A DNA stretch of 46,888 nucleotides from Rhodospirillales bacterium (GTDB taxonomy: Bacteria > Vulcanimicrobiota > Vulcanimicrobiia > Vulcanimicrobiales > Vulcanimicrobiaceae): assembly GCA_903970385.1 (NCBI GenBank), contig CAJCIN010000056.1, forward strand, positions 1-46,888. The letters run 5' to 3'. The notes beneath the pieces were generated by a model, which was not told the origin of the DNA, did not search any database, and saw nothing but the letters and a program-made list of their open reading frames with translations. The position numbers were made by a program, and so were the translations under genes. Below, one piece after another: positions 8,463 to 17,001 of the stretch (its first letter is position 1; each line of letters opens with the position of its first letter).

Positions 8463-9869
8463 GTGTGCGTGAGCGAGCGCTATGATCTCTGCGCGATCGG
8501 GGCGGGTACGGCCGGCTTCGCCGCCGCGCAGGCGGCACGCTCGCTCGGCAAGAGCGTCGTGCTCGTCAGCGGCCCGGGCGACCTCGGCGGGACGTGCATC
8601 CTGCGCGGGTGCATGCCCGCGAAGACGCTGCTCAGTTCCACGGAGCGGCTCGGCGACGTCGAGCACGCGCGCGACGTCGGCATCCGCGCGAGCGAGGCGC
8701 GCGCCGACGTGCGCGCGATCGTCGAACGCAAACGCGAGTTGACCGACTACTTCGCGGCCGACCGGCGCGACGAGCTGGCCGCGTTCCCGCTCGCTCGCGG
8801 TTCCGCACGATTCGTCGCGAACGTCGCGATCGACGTCGACGGGCGTCGCATCGAAGCCGAACGCTTCGTGATCGCGACCGGTTCGCGCATCGTGCCGCCC
8901 GCAATCGACGGGCTCGCGGCGTGCCGGCCGTTCACGAGCGACGACGCGCTCGACATGACGGCGATTCCGTCGTCGCTCATCGTTCTCGGCGGAGGCCCGG
9001 TGGGCTGCGAATTCGCGCAGTATTTCGCGCGGCTCGGCGCACGCGTCACGCTCGTGCAAGCCGAGGCGACCTTGCTGCGTAACGACGATCCCGACATCGG
9101 AGCGGCCCTCGAGACGTTCCTGACGCACGACGGCGTCGAGGTGCTGACGCGCACGACCGCACTCGCGTTCGCACGCGACGGCGACGCGTGCGTCGCGTAC
9201 CTCGCACGCGACGGCGAACGTTTCGAACGCCGCGCGGTACGCGTCATGCTCGCGACGAATCGCCTCCCGTTCTACGACGGACTCGGCCTCGAGACCGCGA
9301 GCGTGCGCGTCACCGCTCGCGGCATCGACGTCGATGCGTTTCTCCGCACGTCGAATCCGGCGGTCTATGCGGCGGGCGACGTGCTCGGACGGCGCAACCT
9401 CGTCCACGTCGCCGCGTACGCGGGGCGGCTCGCGGCGCGCAACGCCTTCACGCCGCATCCGGAGCGCGCCGACTTCGATCGCTTCGAGGCGCACGCCGTC
9501 TACACGCAACCGCAGATCGCGGTCGCCGGCCTCGACGAGCGCGCGTGCCGCGAACGCGGCATCGCGTACGACGTGCGCCGGCATCCGTTCGTCGACGTCG
9601 GCAAAGCGGTCGTCAGCGATGAACGCGCAGGCTTCGTGAAGATGCTCGCGAGCGTCGACGACGGGCGCATCCTCGGTGTCGCGATCGTCGGCGGCGAAGC
9701 GATCGACCTCGTCGGCGAGGCGATCGCGCTGCTCGACCGCCGCGCGACCGTAACGGACGTCGCCGAGATGCCGCATCTGCATCCGACGATGGGCGAAATC
9801 TTCGGGCGCGTCGCAGAAGACTTCGCCACGCGTCAGGCGCCGTTACCGGCGCCGGCGGGCTTGCGCTAA
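8463..9869 (+). CDS. class I pyridine nucleotide-disulfide oxidoreductase (dihydrolipoamide dehydrogenase-like)
   Basis: A flavoprotein of about 468 residues with FAD motif GAGTAG near the N-terminus, the redox disulfide in GGTCILRGCMPAK (Cys45 and Cys50), the NAD(P) motif VLGGGPVGCEFAQ, the FAD site VYAAGDV and the C-terminal His-Glu pair in HLHPTMGEIF. This is the architecture of dihydrolipoamide dehydrogenase, glutathione reductase and mercuric reductase. No N-terminal metal-binding domain is present. It could supply E3 to the fused dehydrogenase 3.4 kb away, but that is inference. The start is GTG at 8463 (GTG at 8469 also possible) after a GGTGGAG stretch. The longer open frame upstream runs antisense to nothing real but overlaps the MFS gene out of frame. 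Confidence 0.9.
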   Translation: MCVSERYDLCAIGAGTAGFAAAQAARSLGKSVVLVSGPGDLGGTCILRGCMPAKTLLSSTERLGDVEHARDVGIRASEARADVRAIVERKRELTDYFAADRRDELAAFPLARGSARFVANVAIDVDGRRIEAERFVIATGSRIVPPAIDGLAACRPFTSDDALDMTAIPSSLIVLGGGPVGCEFAQYFARLGARVTLVQAEATLLRNDDPDIGAALETFLTHDGVEVLTRTTALAFARDGDACVAYLARDGERFERRAVRVMLATNRLPFYDGLGLETASVRVTARGIDVDAFLRTSNPAVYAAGDVLGRRNLVHVAAYAGRLAARNAFTPHPERADFDRFEAHAVYTQPQIAVAGLDERACRERGIAYDVRRHPFVDVGKAVVSDERAGFVKMLASVDDGRILGVAIVGGEAIDLVGEAIALLDRRATVTDVAEMPHLHPTMGEIFGRVAEDFATRQAPLPAPAGLR

Positions 9870-10186
9870 CTCGCGCCCGCGTCGTTCGGGAACGTGTGGG
9901 CGCACTCGTAATCCAGCGTCGTGCTGCACGCACGCACGTCGAGGTGCGTCTTCGACCCGCGTACCGTGACCGGGAACGTTTGCCGGGGAACGTCGTCCGA
10001 CTCGAGCGTGATCGTGAGCGCGCCCGCTTTGACGCCGTGCAGCGCGTACGCGCCGGCGCGATCGGTCACCGTGCTCGCGCCGCCTGCGGTCACGCGGACG
10101 TTCGCGAGGCCCTGACCCGTCGTGCGGTCGACGACGTGTCCCGCGAGCAGCGCGGCCGCGAGCATCGCACACGCGGCGTTCGTCAC
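9866..10186 (-). CDS. small secreted carboxypeptidase-regulatory-like domain protein
   Basis: A 106-residue protein with a short hydrophobic N-terminus (MTNAACAMLAAALLAGHVVD), then one beta-sandwich domain of the CarboxypepD_reg type, recognised from GHVVDRTTGQGLANVRV, VTDRAGAYALHGV and the repeated strands after it. The C-terminal part has two cysteines (RACS, YECAH) that could form a disulfide. It starts inside the last codon of ku (ATGA overlap), so it is translated with the end-joining operon, although its predicted location outside the membrane does not fit DNA repair. Its stop overlaps that of the convergent flavoprotein gene. The function is unknown. Confidence 0.75.
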   Translation of the reverse strand: MTNAACAMLAAALLAGHVVDRTTGQGLANVRVTAGGASTVTDRAGAYALHGVKAGALTITLESDDVPRQTFPVTVRGSKTHLDVRACSTTLDYECAHTFPNDAGAS

Positions 10187-11046
10187 GCCGCGGACTTCTT
10201 GCGACGCGTGGTCTTCTTCGCTTTCGCTTCCGTCGCGTGGGTGCTTTTCTTGTCGTTCGCGCCCGGCCCGCGTTTTTTCGATTCTTCGAGGCTGCGCTGC
10301 AACACGTCCATGAGGTTGACGACGTTGCTCGCCTTCGGGGCCGCGACCTCGGCTTGCGGCGTCTCTTTGCCTGCCGCGCGCGCTTCGATCATCGCGAGGA
10401 TCTCTTCGCGATAGGTGTCGCGGAATTGCTCCACGTCGAACGCTTCGGTCATCGTGTCGATCAAGAGACGCGCGACCTTCATCTCGTTCTGGTGCGGCGT
10501 CTCCTGAGCCGGGAGATCGAGCGACGTCGCATCGACGATCTCGTCCGCGAAGTGCATCAGCTCGAGCACGAGCGCGTCACCGCTCGGTTTGAGCGCCGCG
10601 AGATGCTCGCGCGAACGGATCACGACTTTCGCGATACCGACCTTGCCCGATTCCTTGAGCGCCTCGCGCAACAACGCGTACGCATGCCGGCCGCGCTTCT
10701 CGGGTTCCAGATAGTAGGGTTTGTCGAAGAGCATCGGATCGATTTCAGAGAGTTCGACGAATTGCACGATGTCGACGGATTGCGACGCCTCGGGATTGAC
10801 GCGCTTGAAGTCCTCGTCGCTCAAAATCACGTAGCGGCCCTTCTCGTACTCGTAGCCGCGGACGAGATCGTCGTAGCTCACTTCCTCACCGTCGAGCGAA
10901 CAGCGCCGCACGTTGTTGATGCGGCCTTCGTCCGTTTTGTGCAGGAAGTTGAAGCGGAGATCGTTCGTCCGGATCGCCGTTTGCAGCTTCACGGGGATCG
11001 TCACGAGTCCGAAATTGATCGCTCCCGACCAGATCGCATGCGCCAT
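10183..11046 (-). CDS. ku: Ku protein (non-homologous end joining)
   Basis: A 287-residue bacterial Ku homodimer subunit. The family start MAHAIWSGAINFGLVTIPVKL is present almost whole, followed by FNFLHKTDEGRINNVRRCSLDGEEV, typical of the Ku core that encircles DNA ends and recruits LigD. The core ends near residue 250 and the tail is rich in Lys, Arg and Ala (KKTTRRKKSAA), as in bacterial Ku C-termini that bind DNA. It follows the polymerase gene with ten bases between, and overlaps the small secreted-protein gene downstream. The ATG at 11046 matches the family start. Confidence 0.97.
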   Translation of the reverse strand: MAHAIWSGAINFGLVTIPVKLQTAIRTNDLRFNFLHKTDEGRINNVRRCSLDGEEVSYDDLVRGYEYEKGRYVILSDEDFKRVNPEASQSVDIVQFVELSEIDPMLFDKPYYLEPEKRGRHAYALLREALKESGKVGIAKVVIRSREHLAALKPSGDALVLELMHFADEIVDATSLDLPAQETPHQNEMKVARLLIDTMTEAFDVEQFRDTYREEILAMIEARAAGKETPQAEVAAPKASNVVNLMDVLQRSLEESKKRGPGANDKKSTHATEAKAKKTTRRKKSAA

Positions 11047-11056
11047 TCGTCGCTCC

Positions 11057-12016
11057 TTAGGTCCAAACGTCCCGGGCTATTTTGAGGGCCGGCTCCAGCC
11101 GCTGCCCCGACCACGCTCCGGCTCCCCACAGGTCGCCGCGTTTCTCGAGGAGCGCCGGGGCGTTCTTCATCGTGAACCGGGCAAACTCTGGTTCCGTATC
11201 TTTCGCTCGTTTACGCGCCATCGCTTCCACCTCGTCCCAGCCGAGCGGCATCGAAACGGGCGCCTTCGCGCGCGCCCGGACGCTGTAGGGCGCGACGAGC
11301 GTCTTGCCGCGGCCGACCTGGACGTAGTCCAGATAGACCGTCCCCGCCGGGCGTTTCGCGGGCGAACGTTCGAGCGTCGTCGTCTCCGGGAGCCGCGCGT
11401 GCAGCGTCCGGGCGACGATCTCCGCGAAGCCCTTGCACGCGTCGTAGCCGTACGCGGGCTCGAGCGGCACCACGACGTGCAGCCCGCTGCCGCCGGACGT
11501 CTTCACGAGCGTCACGAGGCCGACCGCGTCGAGCAGCGCCCGGAGGCCGAGCGCCGTCTTCGCGAGCGTCGCGAGCGCGCAGCCCTCGTGCGGGTCGAGA
11601 TCGAAGAACACGAACTCCGGCGTATCGAGTGCCGGCGTCTGCGACGTCCACACGTGCAGGACGATCGCGGCGAGGTTCGCGACGTACACGAGCGTCGCTT
11701 CGTCGTTGCAGAGCACGAACCGGATCGTGTCGCGCTTTCCGAATTCGCTCGGCACGGTGACGGTCGGAATCCAGTCGGGCAGCGATTTGCCCGCGTTCTT
11801 CTCGAAGAACGACGGACCGTCGATCCCGTCGGGATAACGCTGCAGCGTCAGCGGCCGATTCGCGACGTGCGCGAGCACGAACGGCGCGACGGCGCGGTAA
11901 TACGCGACGAGATCGCCCTTCGTGTAGCCGTCCTGCGGCCATAAGACCTTGTCGCGATTCGAGAGCACGAGGGAACGGTCGCCGACCGCGAGCGTCTCCT
12001 TGAGCGCGCGCGCCAC
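11057..12016 (-). CDS. ligD: LigD-type primase-polymerase (stand-alone POL domain)
   Basis: A 319-residue archaeo-eukaryotic-primase-like polymerase that adds nucleotides at broken ends during end joining. It starts with LSNRDKVLWPQDGYTKGDL, typical of LigD POL domains, and has the metal-binding pair in FFDLDPHEG, SGGSGLHVVVPL, and the DYVQVGRGKTLVAPYS segment. In Pseudomonas LigD this domain is C-terminal in one chain; here it is a separate protein whose GTG start (12016-12014) shares one base with the TAG stop of the PE-ligase gene. Domain order along the DNA is therefore PE, LIG, POL. An open frame further upstream to 12430 is only the shadow of the ligase gene. Confidence 0.93.
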   Translation of the reverse strand: MARALKETLAVGDRSLVLSNRDKVLWPQDGYTKGDLVAYYRAVAPFVLAHVANRPLTLQRYPDGIDGPSFFEKNAGKSLPDWIPTVTVPSEFGKRDTIRFVLCNDEATLVYVANLAAIVLHVWTSQTPALDTPEFVFFDLDPHEGCALATLAKTALGLRALLDAVGLVTLVKTSGGSGLHVVVPLEPAYGYDACKGFAEIVARTLHARLPETTTLERSPAKRPAGTVYLDYVQVGRGKTLVAPYSVRARAKAPVSMPLGWDEVEAMARKRAKDTEPEFARFTMKNAPALLEKRGDLWGAGAWSGQRLEPALKIARDVWT

Positions 12017-13686
12017 TACCGCGCGGCCTTCGTGACGACGCGCGCCGATTTCGCGCGCTCGCGCACGATCTCGCGCGGCTCTTTGTCGACGCGCAGCGCG
12101 ACGAAGACCGGATGCCGCATCGACCCCTCGCGCGTCCACTCCGTAAACGTGACCTCCGCAACGAGCGACGGCTGCACCCAGTGCGCGCGCGACTCGGTCT
12201 TGAACTTCGCGGCGAACGGCGACGTCTTGCGTTCGAGGGGCGCGAGTTTCGCCGCGATCGCGGCGAGTTTCTTGCGATCGAATCCCGTGCCGATCGAACC
12301 GGCGTAGACGAGTTCGCCGCCGTCGTAGACGCCGGCGAGCAACGCGCCGAAATGTTCGCGACTCCCGCGCCCTTCGGTCCAGCCGCCGATGACGACCTCT
12401 TGACGCACGACGGCTTTGACCTTGACCCAATCTCGCGAACGGCGCGAGACGTACGCCGACGCGCGGCGTTTGCCGACGATGCCTTCGAGATCTTGCGCGA
12501 GCGCGAGTTCGTACAGTTTCACGCCGTCTTTGCGCACGTGTTTGCTGAGCATCACGGGGCCGGTGCCGGAGATCGCCGCTTCCAAGATCGCTTTGCGCGC
12601 TTCGAGCGGTTCCTCGCGCAGATCGCGACCGTTGCCGTACAGGACGTCGAACACGACGAACGTGACGCGACTCTTCTGCGGGCTCGCGCGTCCGAAACGA
12701 TCGAGGCGTTCTTGCAACGCGCCGAACGACGGCCGGCCCTGCTCGTCGAGGACGACGATCTCTCCGTCGAGGATCAGCGGCCGCTCGTTGAAGGCCGCGG
12801 CGAGTTCCGCGAACTCCGGAAAATTCGGCGTGAAATCCTTACCGCCGCGCGACGCGATCGCGATGCCGCCGTCGCGTGCGATCGTGACGATCGCACGATA
12901 GCCGTCCCATTTGAGTTCGAAGAGCCAGTCGTCGTCGTCGAACGCCGCGTCGACGGCGGTCGCGAGCATCGGCGACGGTATCTCGGGCAAAGGCTCGACA
13001 CTCGCGGGCCCATCGACGGACCCTTCGCTCGAACGTGTTCGTCGCCGACGCGACGTGGCGGCGGGCTTCGAAGACTTCCATTGCGGCGCGGCCGCATCGG
13101 TCTTGATCTGCGCGAGCGTCTTGCCCGACTTGACCGACTGCGCGTGATCCTCGGTCCGCCATGCGGGATCGACGAATTCGTCGCGCTCCTTGATGAGCAG
13201 CCACGCGTTCTCTTCGCCGCCGCGGCCCTTGATGTGCACGAGCGCGAACGCGCCGTGCAACTTCTCGCCCGACATCGTGAATTTCACGGAGCCGTGCGCG
13301 ATCTGCTCGGAGAGGCTCGTGCCTTCGAGCAACTCATACGTGCCCCGGTCCCAGACGATCACCTCGCCCGCGCCGTAATTGCCGGCCGGGATCGTGCCCT
13401 CGAAATCGCGGTAATCCAGCGGATGATCCTCGACCGCCATCGCGAGCCGCTTGTCGCGCGTATCGAACGAGGGACCCTTCGGGATCGCCCACGATTTCAG
13501 CACGCCGTCCGCCTCGAGCCGGAAGTCGTAATGCAGCCGCGACGCGCGATGCATCTGCACGACGAAGCGCAGCGCCTTGCCCTTCGCGGCTCGCGCGGGC
13601 GCGCGCCCGGGCGGTTCGGGCGTCTGGTCGAAATCGCGCTTCTTCTCGTACGTTTCGAGCAGCGCGGCGGGTTTCTTGACGGGCAC
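12016..13686 (-). CDS. ligD: ATP-dependent DNA ligase with N-terminal 3'-phosphoesterase domain (LigD PE-LIG)
   Basis: A 556-residue repair ligase. The phosphoesterase domain spans about residues 35-195, with conserved histidines in MHRASRLHYDFRLE and VEDHPLDYRDFEG. A basic linker follows (about 200-225). The ATP-dependent ligase domain starts near 236 with PMLAT and has the adenylated lysine in FELKWDGYRA (Lys259), LDGEIVVLD, FDVLYGNGRDL and an OB-fold end with GWTEGRG and EVTFTEWTREGSMRHPVF. It is the first gene of a four-gene operon with the polymerase, ku and a small secreted protein. Loss of the C-terminal POL domain to a separate gene is the notable difference from three-domain LigD. 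Confidence 0.95.
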   Translation of the reverse strand: MPVKKPAALLETYEKKRDFDQTPEPPGRAPARAAKGKALRFVVQMHRASRLHYDFRLEADGVLKSWAIPKGPSFDTRDKRLAMAVEDHPLDYRDFEGTIPAGNYGAGEVIVWDRGTYELLEGTSLSEQIAHGSVKFTMSGEKLHGAFALVHIKGRGGEENAWLLIKERDEFVDPAWRTEDHAQSVKSGKTLAQIKTDAAAPQWKSSKPAATSRRRRTRSSEGSVDGPASVEPLPEIPSPMLATAVDAAFDDDDWLFELKWDGYRAIVTIARDGGIAIASRGGKDFTPNFPEFAELAAAFNERPLILDGEIVVLDEQGRPSFGALQERLDRFGRASPQKSRVTFVVFDVLYGNGRDLREEPLEARKAILEAAISGTGPVMLSKHVRKDGVKLYELALAQDLEGIVGKRRASAYVSRRSRDWVKVKAVVRQEVVIGGWTEGRGSREHFGALLAGVYDGGELVYAGSIGTGFDRKKLAAIAAKLAPLERKTSPFAAKFKTESRAHWVQPSLVAEVTFTEWTREGSMRHPVFVALRVDKEPREIVRERAKSARVVTKAAR

Positions 13687-13706
13687 GGGACTTCGCTATA
13701 CCCGCG

Positions 13707-15422
13707 TCACGGCAACTCGATGCGATCCATCTCGACGTCGTCCACGAACATCCGCTGCGGGCGGCCGTCGAACGTGTGATCGAAGCGAACGACGTCCTTC
13801 CCGGCGAGGAACGACCCGTCGCCGCGATCGACGAAGGGCGTGACGCCGTCGAACGTGAGCCGGCCCTCGACGACGAGAACGCGCGTGACCGACTGCTGCA
13901 TGTAGAAATCCGCCTCGTACCGGCCCGCGAGCGCGTCGTATTCCGGAGGATACGCGAACGTCTGCGGACCGCGATACGCGGCGCCGGCGTAGCGCTCGGC
14001 GCCCCACGTCAGCTCCGTGACGGTGCCGTTCCGGCGATGCGCGAGGAAGAGGAAGCGCGCGAAGCGCGGGTCGTCGGTCCAGAACGTCTCGCCGTCGCGC
14101 GGGAAGAATCCGTATGCGTGCGTCCCGTCGACGAGCCGCGCGCCGCTGCCGGACGCGACGATCTCGAGCGGGGCGCCGGTCGCGGGGACGTAGCGCCCGG
14201 CGTAGTCGGCGGCGTGCGGGATCGCCGCTCGATCGGGGGCGGCGGGCGGCGCGGGGAGCGGCTCGCCGAGAGCCTGCGCGCGGAGCACGCGCATCGCGTA
14301 CCGGACGATCGCGCACGGGTGCAGCGGCGCTTCGACGAGATTCGACATCGCGACGACGCCGAAGCCGCGCGTCAGGTTCGCTTCGAGGCAGGCGGTGTAT
14401 CCGGAAATGCCGCCGGTGTGGGCGATCACGTGGTCGCAGCCGTCGCTCGAGATCGACAGACCGAAGCCGTACGCGCGGTACAGCTCGGGCGCTTCGGCGA
14501 GCACGGGATGCCCCGCACCGGCGACCTTTCCGTCCGTAGCGTCGGGCGACGTCATCCGCGCGAACGACGCCGGCGTGAGCGCGCGGCGCCCCGTCGCATC
14601 GACGCCGCCGCGCAGATAGAAGCGGATGTAGGCGGCCATGTCGGCGGGCGTCGAGATCACGGACCCCGCCGGATCGACGAAATCGAACGGCGGCGACGGC
14701 ACGAGCGGCGGATCGTTCGGAACCGGACGGTCGACGTCGCGCAGCGTGTACCCGACGGCGACGTCGCCGGACTCTTCCGACGCGAACACGGGTGACGTGT
14801 GCGTCATCCCGAGCGCGTCGAAGACGCGGGCGCGAACGGCATCCGCCCACGGTCTGCGATCGAGGCGCGCGAGCACGGCGCCCGCCGTCGCGAAGCCGTC
14901 GTTCGAATACGAGAACGACGAGCCCGGCGCGAAGAGCACGGTCGCATCGCGCAGATCGTACACGGCGTCCGCGTAGCCGTACGAATTCGAATAGTCGTCC
15001 GGAACGCCGCCCGTGTGCGAGAGCAGTTGATGGATCGCGATCGGCGGTCCGCCGGTCGCGATCCGGAAATCGGGCAGATACGAGCGCACCGGCGCGTCGA
15101 GATCGAGGGTGCCCGCATCCACGAGTTGCATCAGCGACAGCGCCGTCATCGACTTCGTGATCGAGCCGATCGGAAAGCGCGTCTCCGGCGTCACCGGCCG
15201 TTTCGCGTCGACGTTCGCATAGCCGTACGTCAACGTTCGCACGTCGCCCGACGCGTCGGTCACCGCGAGCGACATGCCCGGCGCACCCTGTTCGGCGAGC
15301 GCACGCGGCGCGTAGGCGGCGATGGCCGCGAGCGCGTCGGCTCGCGTGGGCGATGCCGCGAGGACGGGCGTCGCATACCATGCCGCCGCGAACGAAAAAG
15401 CGATGACGACGAGAAAACGCAT
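13707..15422 (-). CDS. secreted serine beta-lactamase-family hydrolase
   Basis: A 571-residue exported protein of the beta-lactamase class C / D-aminopeptidase / esterase fold. A signal peptide (MRFLVVIAFSFAAAWYATPVLAAS) is followed by the active-site SxxK in GSITKSMTAL, a YxN in SFSYSNDGF and an HTGG motif (AHTGGISGY). About 150 residues after the catalytic domain form a beta-rich C-terminal region of the kind often attached to this family. The substrate is not predictable: peptidoglycan peptides, D-amino acid peptides or esters are possible. I chose the ATG at 15422 because the signal peptide begins there; a GTG 57 bases upstream adds a charged extension. It is divergent from the lipoprotein gene. 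Confidence 0.85.
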   Translation of the reverse strand: MRFLVVIAFSFAAAWYATPVLAASPTRADALAAIAAYAPRALAEQGAPGMSLAVTDASGDVRTLTYGYANVDAKRPVTPETRFPIGSITKSMTALSLMQLVDAGTLDLDAPVRSYLPDFRIATGGPPIAIHQLLSHTGGVPDDYSNSYGYADAVYDLRDATVLFAPGSSFSYSNDGFATAGAVLARLDRRPWADAVRARVFDALGMTHTSPVFASEESGDVAVGYTLRDVDRPVPNDPPLVPSPPFDFVDPAGSVISTPADMAAYIRFYLRGGVDATGRRALTPASFARMTSPDATDGKVAGAGHPVLAEAPELYRAYGFGLSISSDGCDHVIAHTGGISGYTACLEANLTRGFGVVAMSNLVEAPLHPCAIVRYAMRVLRAQALGEPLPAPPAAPDRAAIPHAADYAGRYVPATGAPLEIVASGSGARLVDGTHAYGFFPRDGETFWTDDPRFARFLFLAHRRNGTVTELTWGAERYAGAAYRGPQTFAYPPEYDALAGRYEADFYMQQSVTRVLVVEGRLTFDGVTPFVDRGDGSFLAGKDVVRFDHTFDGRPQRMFVDDVEMDRIELP

Positions 15423-15508
15423 CGGCGCGCGTTCGACGCGGACGCGCGACGAACCGCTGGCGAGCGCCGCCGCACGCACGCGGCACGGACGCCCGTTACG
15501 ATCGGGCC

Positions 15509-16165
15509 ATGGAAACGATTCGATGGTCGACCCGGGCGTGCATCATGGCGGCGGCTCTGTGCGTGCTCGGCGCATGTTCGCACAGCGATCCGGCAAAAGC
15601 CCCGGACGAAACGGTCGCGCAGGCCGTCGCTTCCGACGCGCCGGATCCGAGCGCCGCAGCGTCGGACGCCGCTCCGCCCGTCGCCGCGGCGACCGCGGCC
15701 CCGTCCGGCGATTGCCGTCTCATCGACACGGCATCCGTCGAGAAGGCGATGCACGACAGCGTCGCCTCGGTCAAGGTGGATGCGACGTCGTGCGACTTCA
15801 GGTTCAAGGTCGCGCCGACGGACCTGACGGTCGAGTACGACGCATCGGGCGGCGCGGACGATCTGAACATCTTACGCAACACGGTCGCCGGGGCGAGCGG
15901 CGCGATGAACGGTGCCGTCGCGGCAGCGTCATCCGCCGCTCCGGGCGTCGCGAAGATGGCGGCCGGGATCGTGGCGATGAGCACCCCGCGCGGGTTGCCC
16001 GTGCTCGGTGACGATCAGTTCGCGTCCGGCGGAGTCGCGACGTTTCTCGGCGTGCGCCGCGGCGATGCCTACGTCCAGATCAGCGTCGTCGCCCTGCCGG
16101 ACGGTGTGGACCCGTGGTCCGCGACGGCAGACCTCGTGCGCGAGACGTTCGCGAATCAGCATTAG
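15509..16165 (+). CDS. putative lipoprotein, function unknown
   Basis: A 218-residue protein with an N-terminal lipoprotein signal: charged METIRWSTR, a hydrophobic stretch and the lipobox VLGAC with Cys23. A low-complexity Ala/Pro/Asp linker follows (about 25-65), then a globular domain with two cysteines (GDCRLI and TSCDFRF) and a Gly/Ala-rich helix. I do not recognise a family. A TACGAT hexamer at 15497-15502, six bases before the ATG, resembles a -10 box that would give a leaderless message, but no -35 accompanies it. Its stop lies eight bases from the stop of the convergent downstream gene. Confidence 0.7.
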   Translation: METIRWSTRACIMAAALCVLGACSHSDPAKAPDETVAQAVASDAPDPSAAASDAAPPVAAATAAPSGDCRLIDTASVEKAMHDSVASVKVDATSCDFRFKVAPTDLTVEYDASGGADDLNILRNTVAGASGAMNGAVAAASSAAPGVAKMAAGIVAMSTPRGLPVLGDDQFASGGVATFLGVRRGDAYVQISVVALPDGVDPWSATADLVRETFANQH

Positions 16166-16173
16166 AGGGCGAG

Positions 16174-17001
16174 CTACCGCCGCGCGCCGCCGACGATGAT
16201 GATCGCGGCTTGCGCCGACTTCTCCGTCGCGATGTCGCCGCTCGCGTGAGCGAGGGCTGCGGCTTGACGGAATTCGCCTGCGGCGCGGCCGGTCTGACCC
16301 AGTCGTGCGTGCGCGAGCGCGAGGTTGTGGAGCGCGACCGCGCTCGAGGCGATCGCTCGGTGCGAGCGATCGTACGCCGCCGCCGCGCCGGCGAAATCGC
16401 CGCGCGCGAAGAGCCGGTTGCCGCTCGCGAGGTCGACGTCTTTTTGCGCGGGCGGCAGCGGTTGCGGATTGAGGTCCGCGAGGTCGGCGACCGGCGCGAT
16501 GCGGGCCTTGAAATCGCCGTTCTCGACGGCGTCGTCATTCGGATGCGTATCGGCGATCGTTCGGTTCGTGAAGTACTGCGTCGTGAAACGGGTCGCGTCC
16601 GGGAGCAGCGCGGTCTTGAAATTCTTGCCGGATGCGACGCTCGCGAACGCCGCGTCGCCCGTCCAACCGTCGGCGATGAGCCCGACGCGCGCGATGCGAC
16701 CGTCCGCCTGCGCGACGCCCGTTCCCGCGTACTTCACAGGAACCGCGGCCGGCATCTGCGTCGCGGAGTACCTGCACTCGAAACGATCGCCGCGATCGGA
16801 CGCGACGCCGGAGCCGTGGCCGCTTCCGACCGACGCGAACGGTGGATCCGCCGTCGTGAGCGCGACCGGGTCGTAGATCGGAGCCGGGCCGGTCTGCACG
16901 CGTCCCGAGAGCGTGAAACTCGCACAATCCGGCGCGGCCGCGCGGACGTCTTTCTCGACGGCGATGACGCCGTCGATGCCGGCGACGAAGTTCGCCGGCA
17001 C
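16174..17001 (-). CDS. unknown protein with C-terminal TPR-like region
   Basis: A 275-residue protein whose GTG start directly follows the TAA of the upstream gene with no spacing, so translation is probably coupled. No signal peptide is seen. The N-terminal two thirds match nothing I know; they contain two or three cysteines and short beta-like segments. From about residue 190 the sequence looks like one or two tetratricopeptide repeats (ASGNRLFARGDFAGAAAAYD, then ALHNLALAHARLGQTGRAAG). The neighbour upstream is secreted; the pair may act together, one outside and one perhaps after export by another route. Whether the two halves were once one reading frame is uncertain. Confidence 0.6.
   Translation of the reverse strand: MPANFVAGIDGVIAVEKDVRAAAPDCASFTLSGRVQTGPAPIYDPVALTTADPPFASVGSGHGSGVASDRGDRFECRYSATQMPAAVPVKYAGTGVAQADGRIARVGLIADGWTGDAAFASVASGKNFKTALLPDATRFTTQYFTNRTIADTHPNDDAVENGDFKARIAPVADLADLNPQPLPPAQKDVDLASGNRLFARGDFAGAAAAYDRSHRAIASSAVALHNLALAHARLGQTGRAAGEFRQAAALAHASGDIATEKSAQAAIIIVGGARR

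Noticed and set aside
12017-12430. N-terminal extension of the LigD polymerase
   Set aside because: Shadow of the PE-ligase gene; a GTG at the ligase stop gives the family start.
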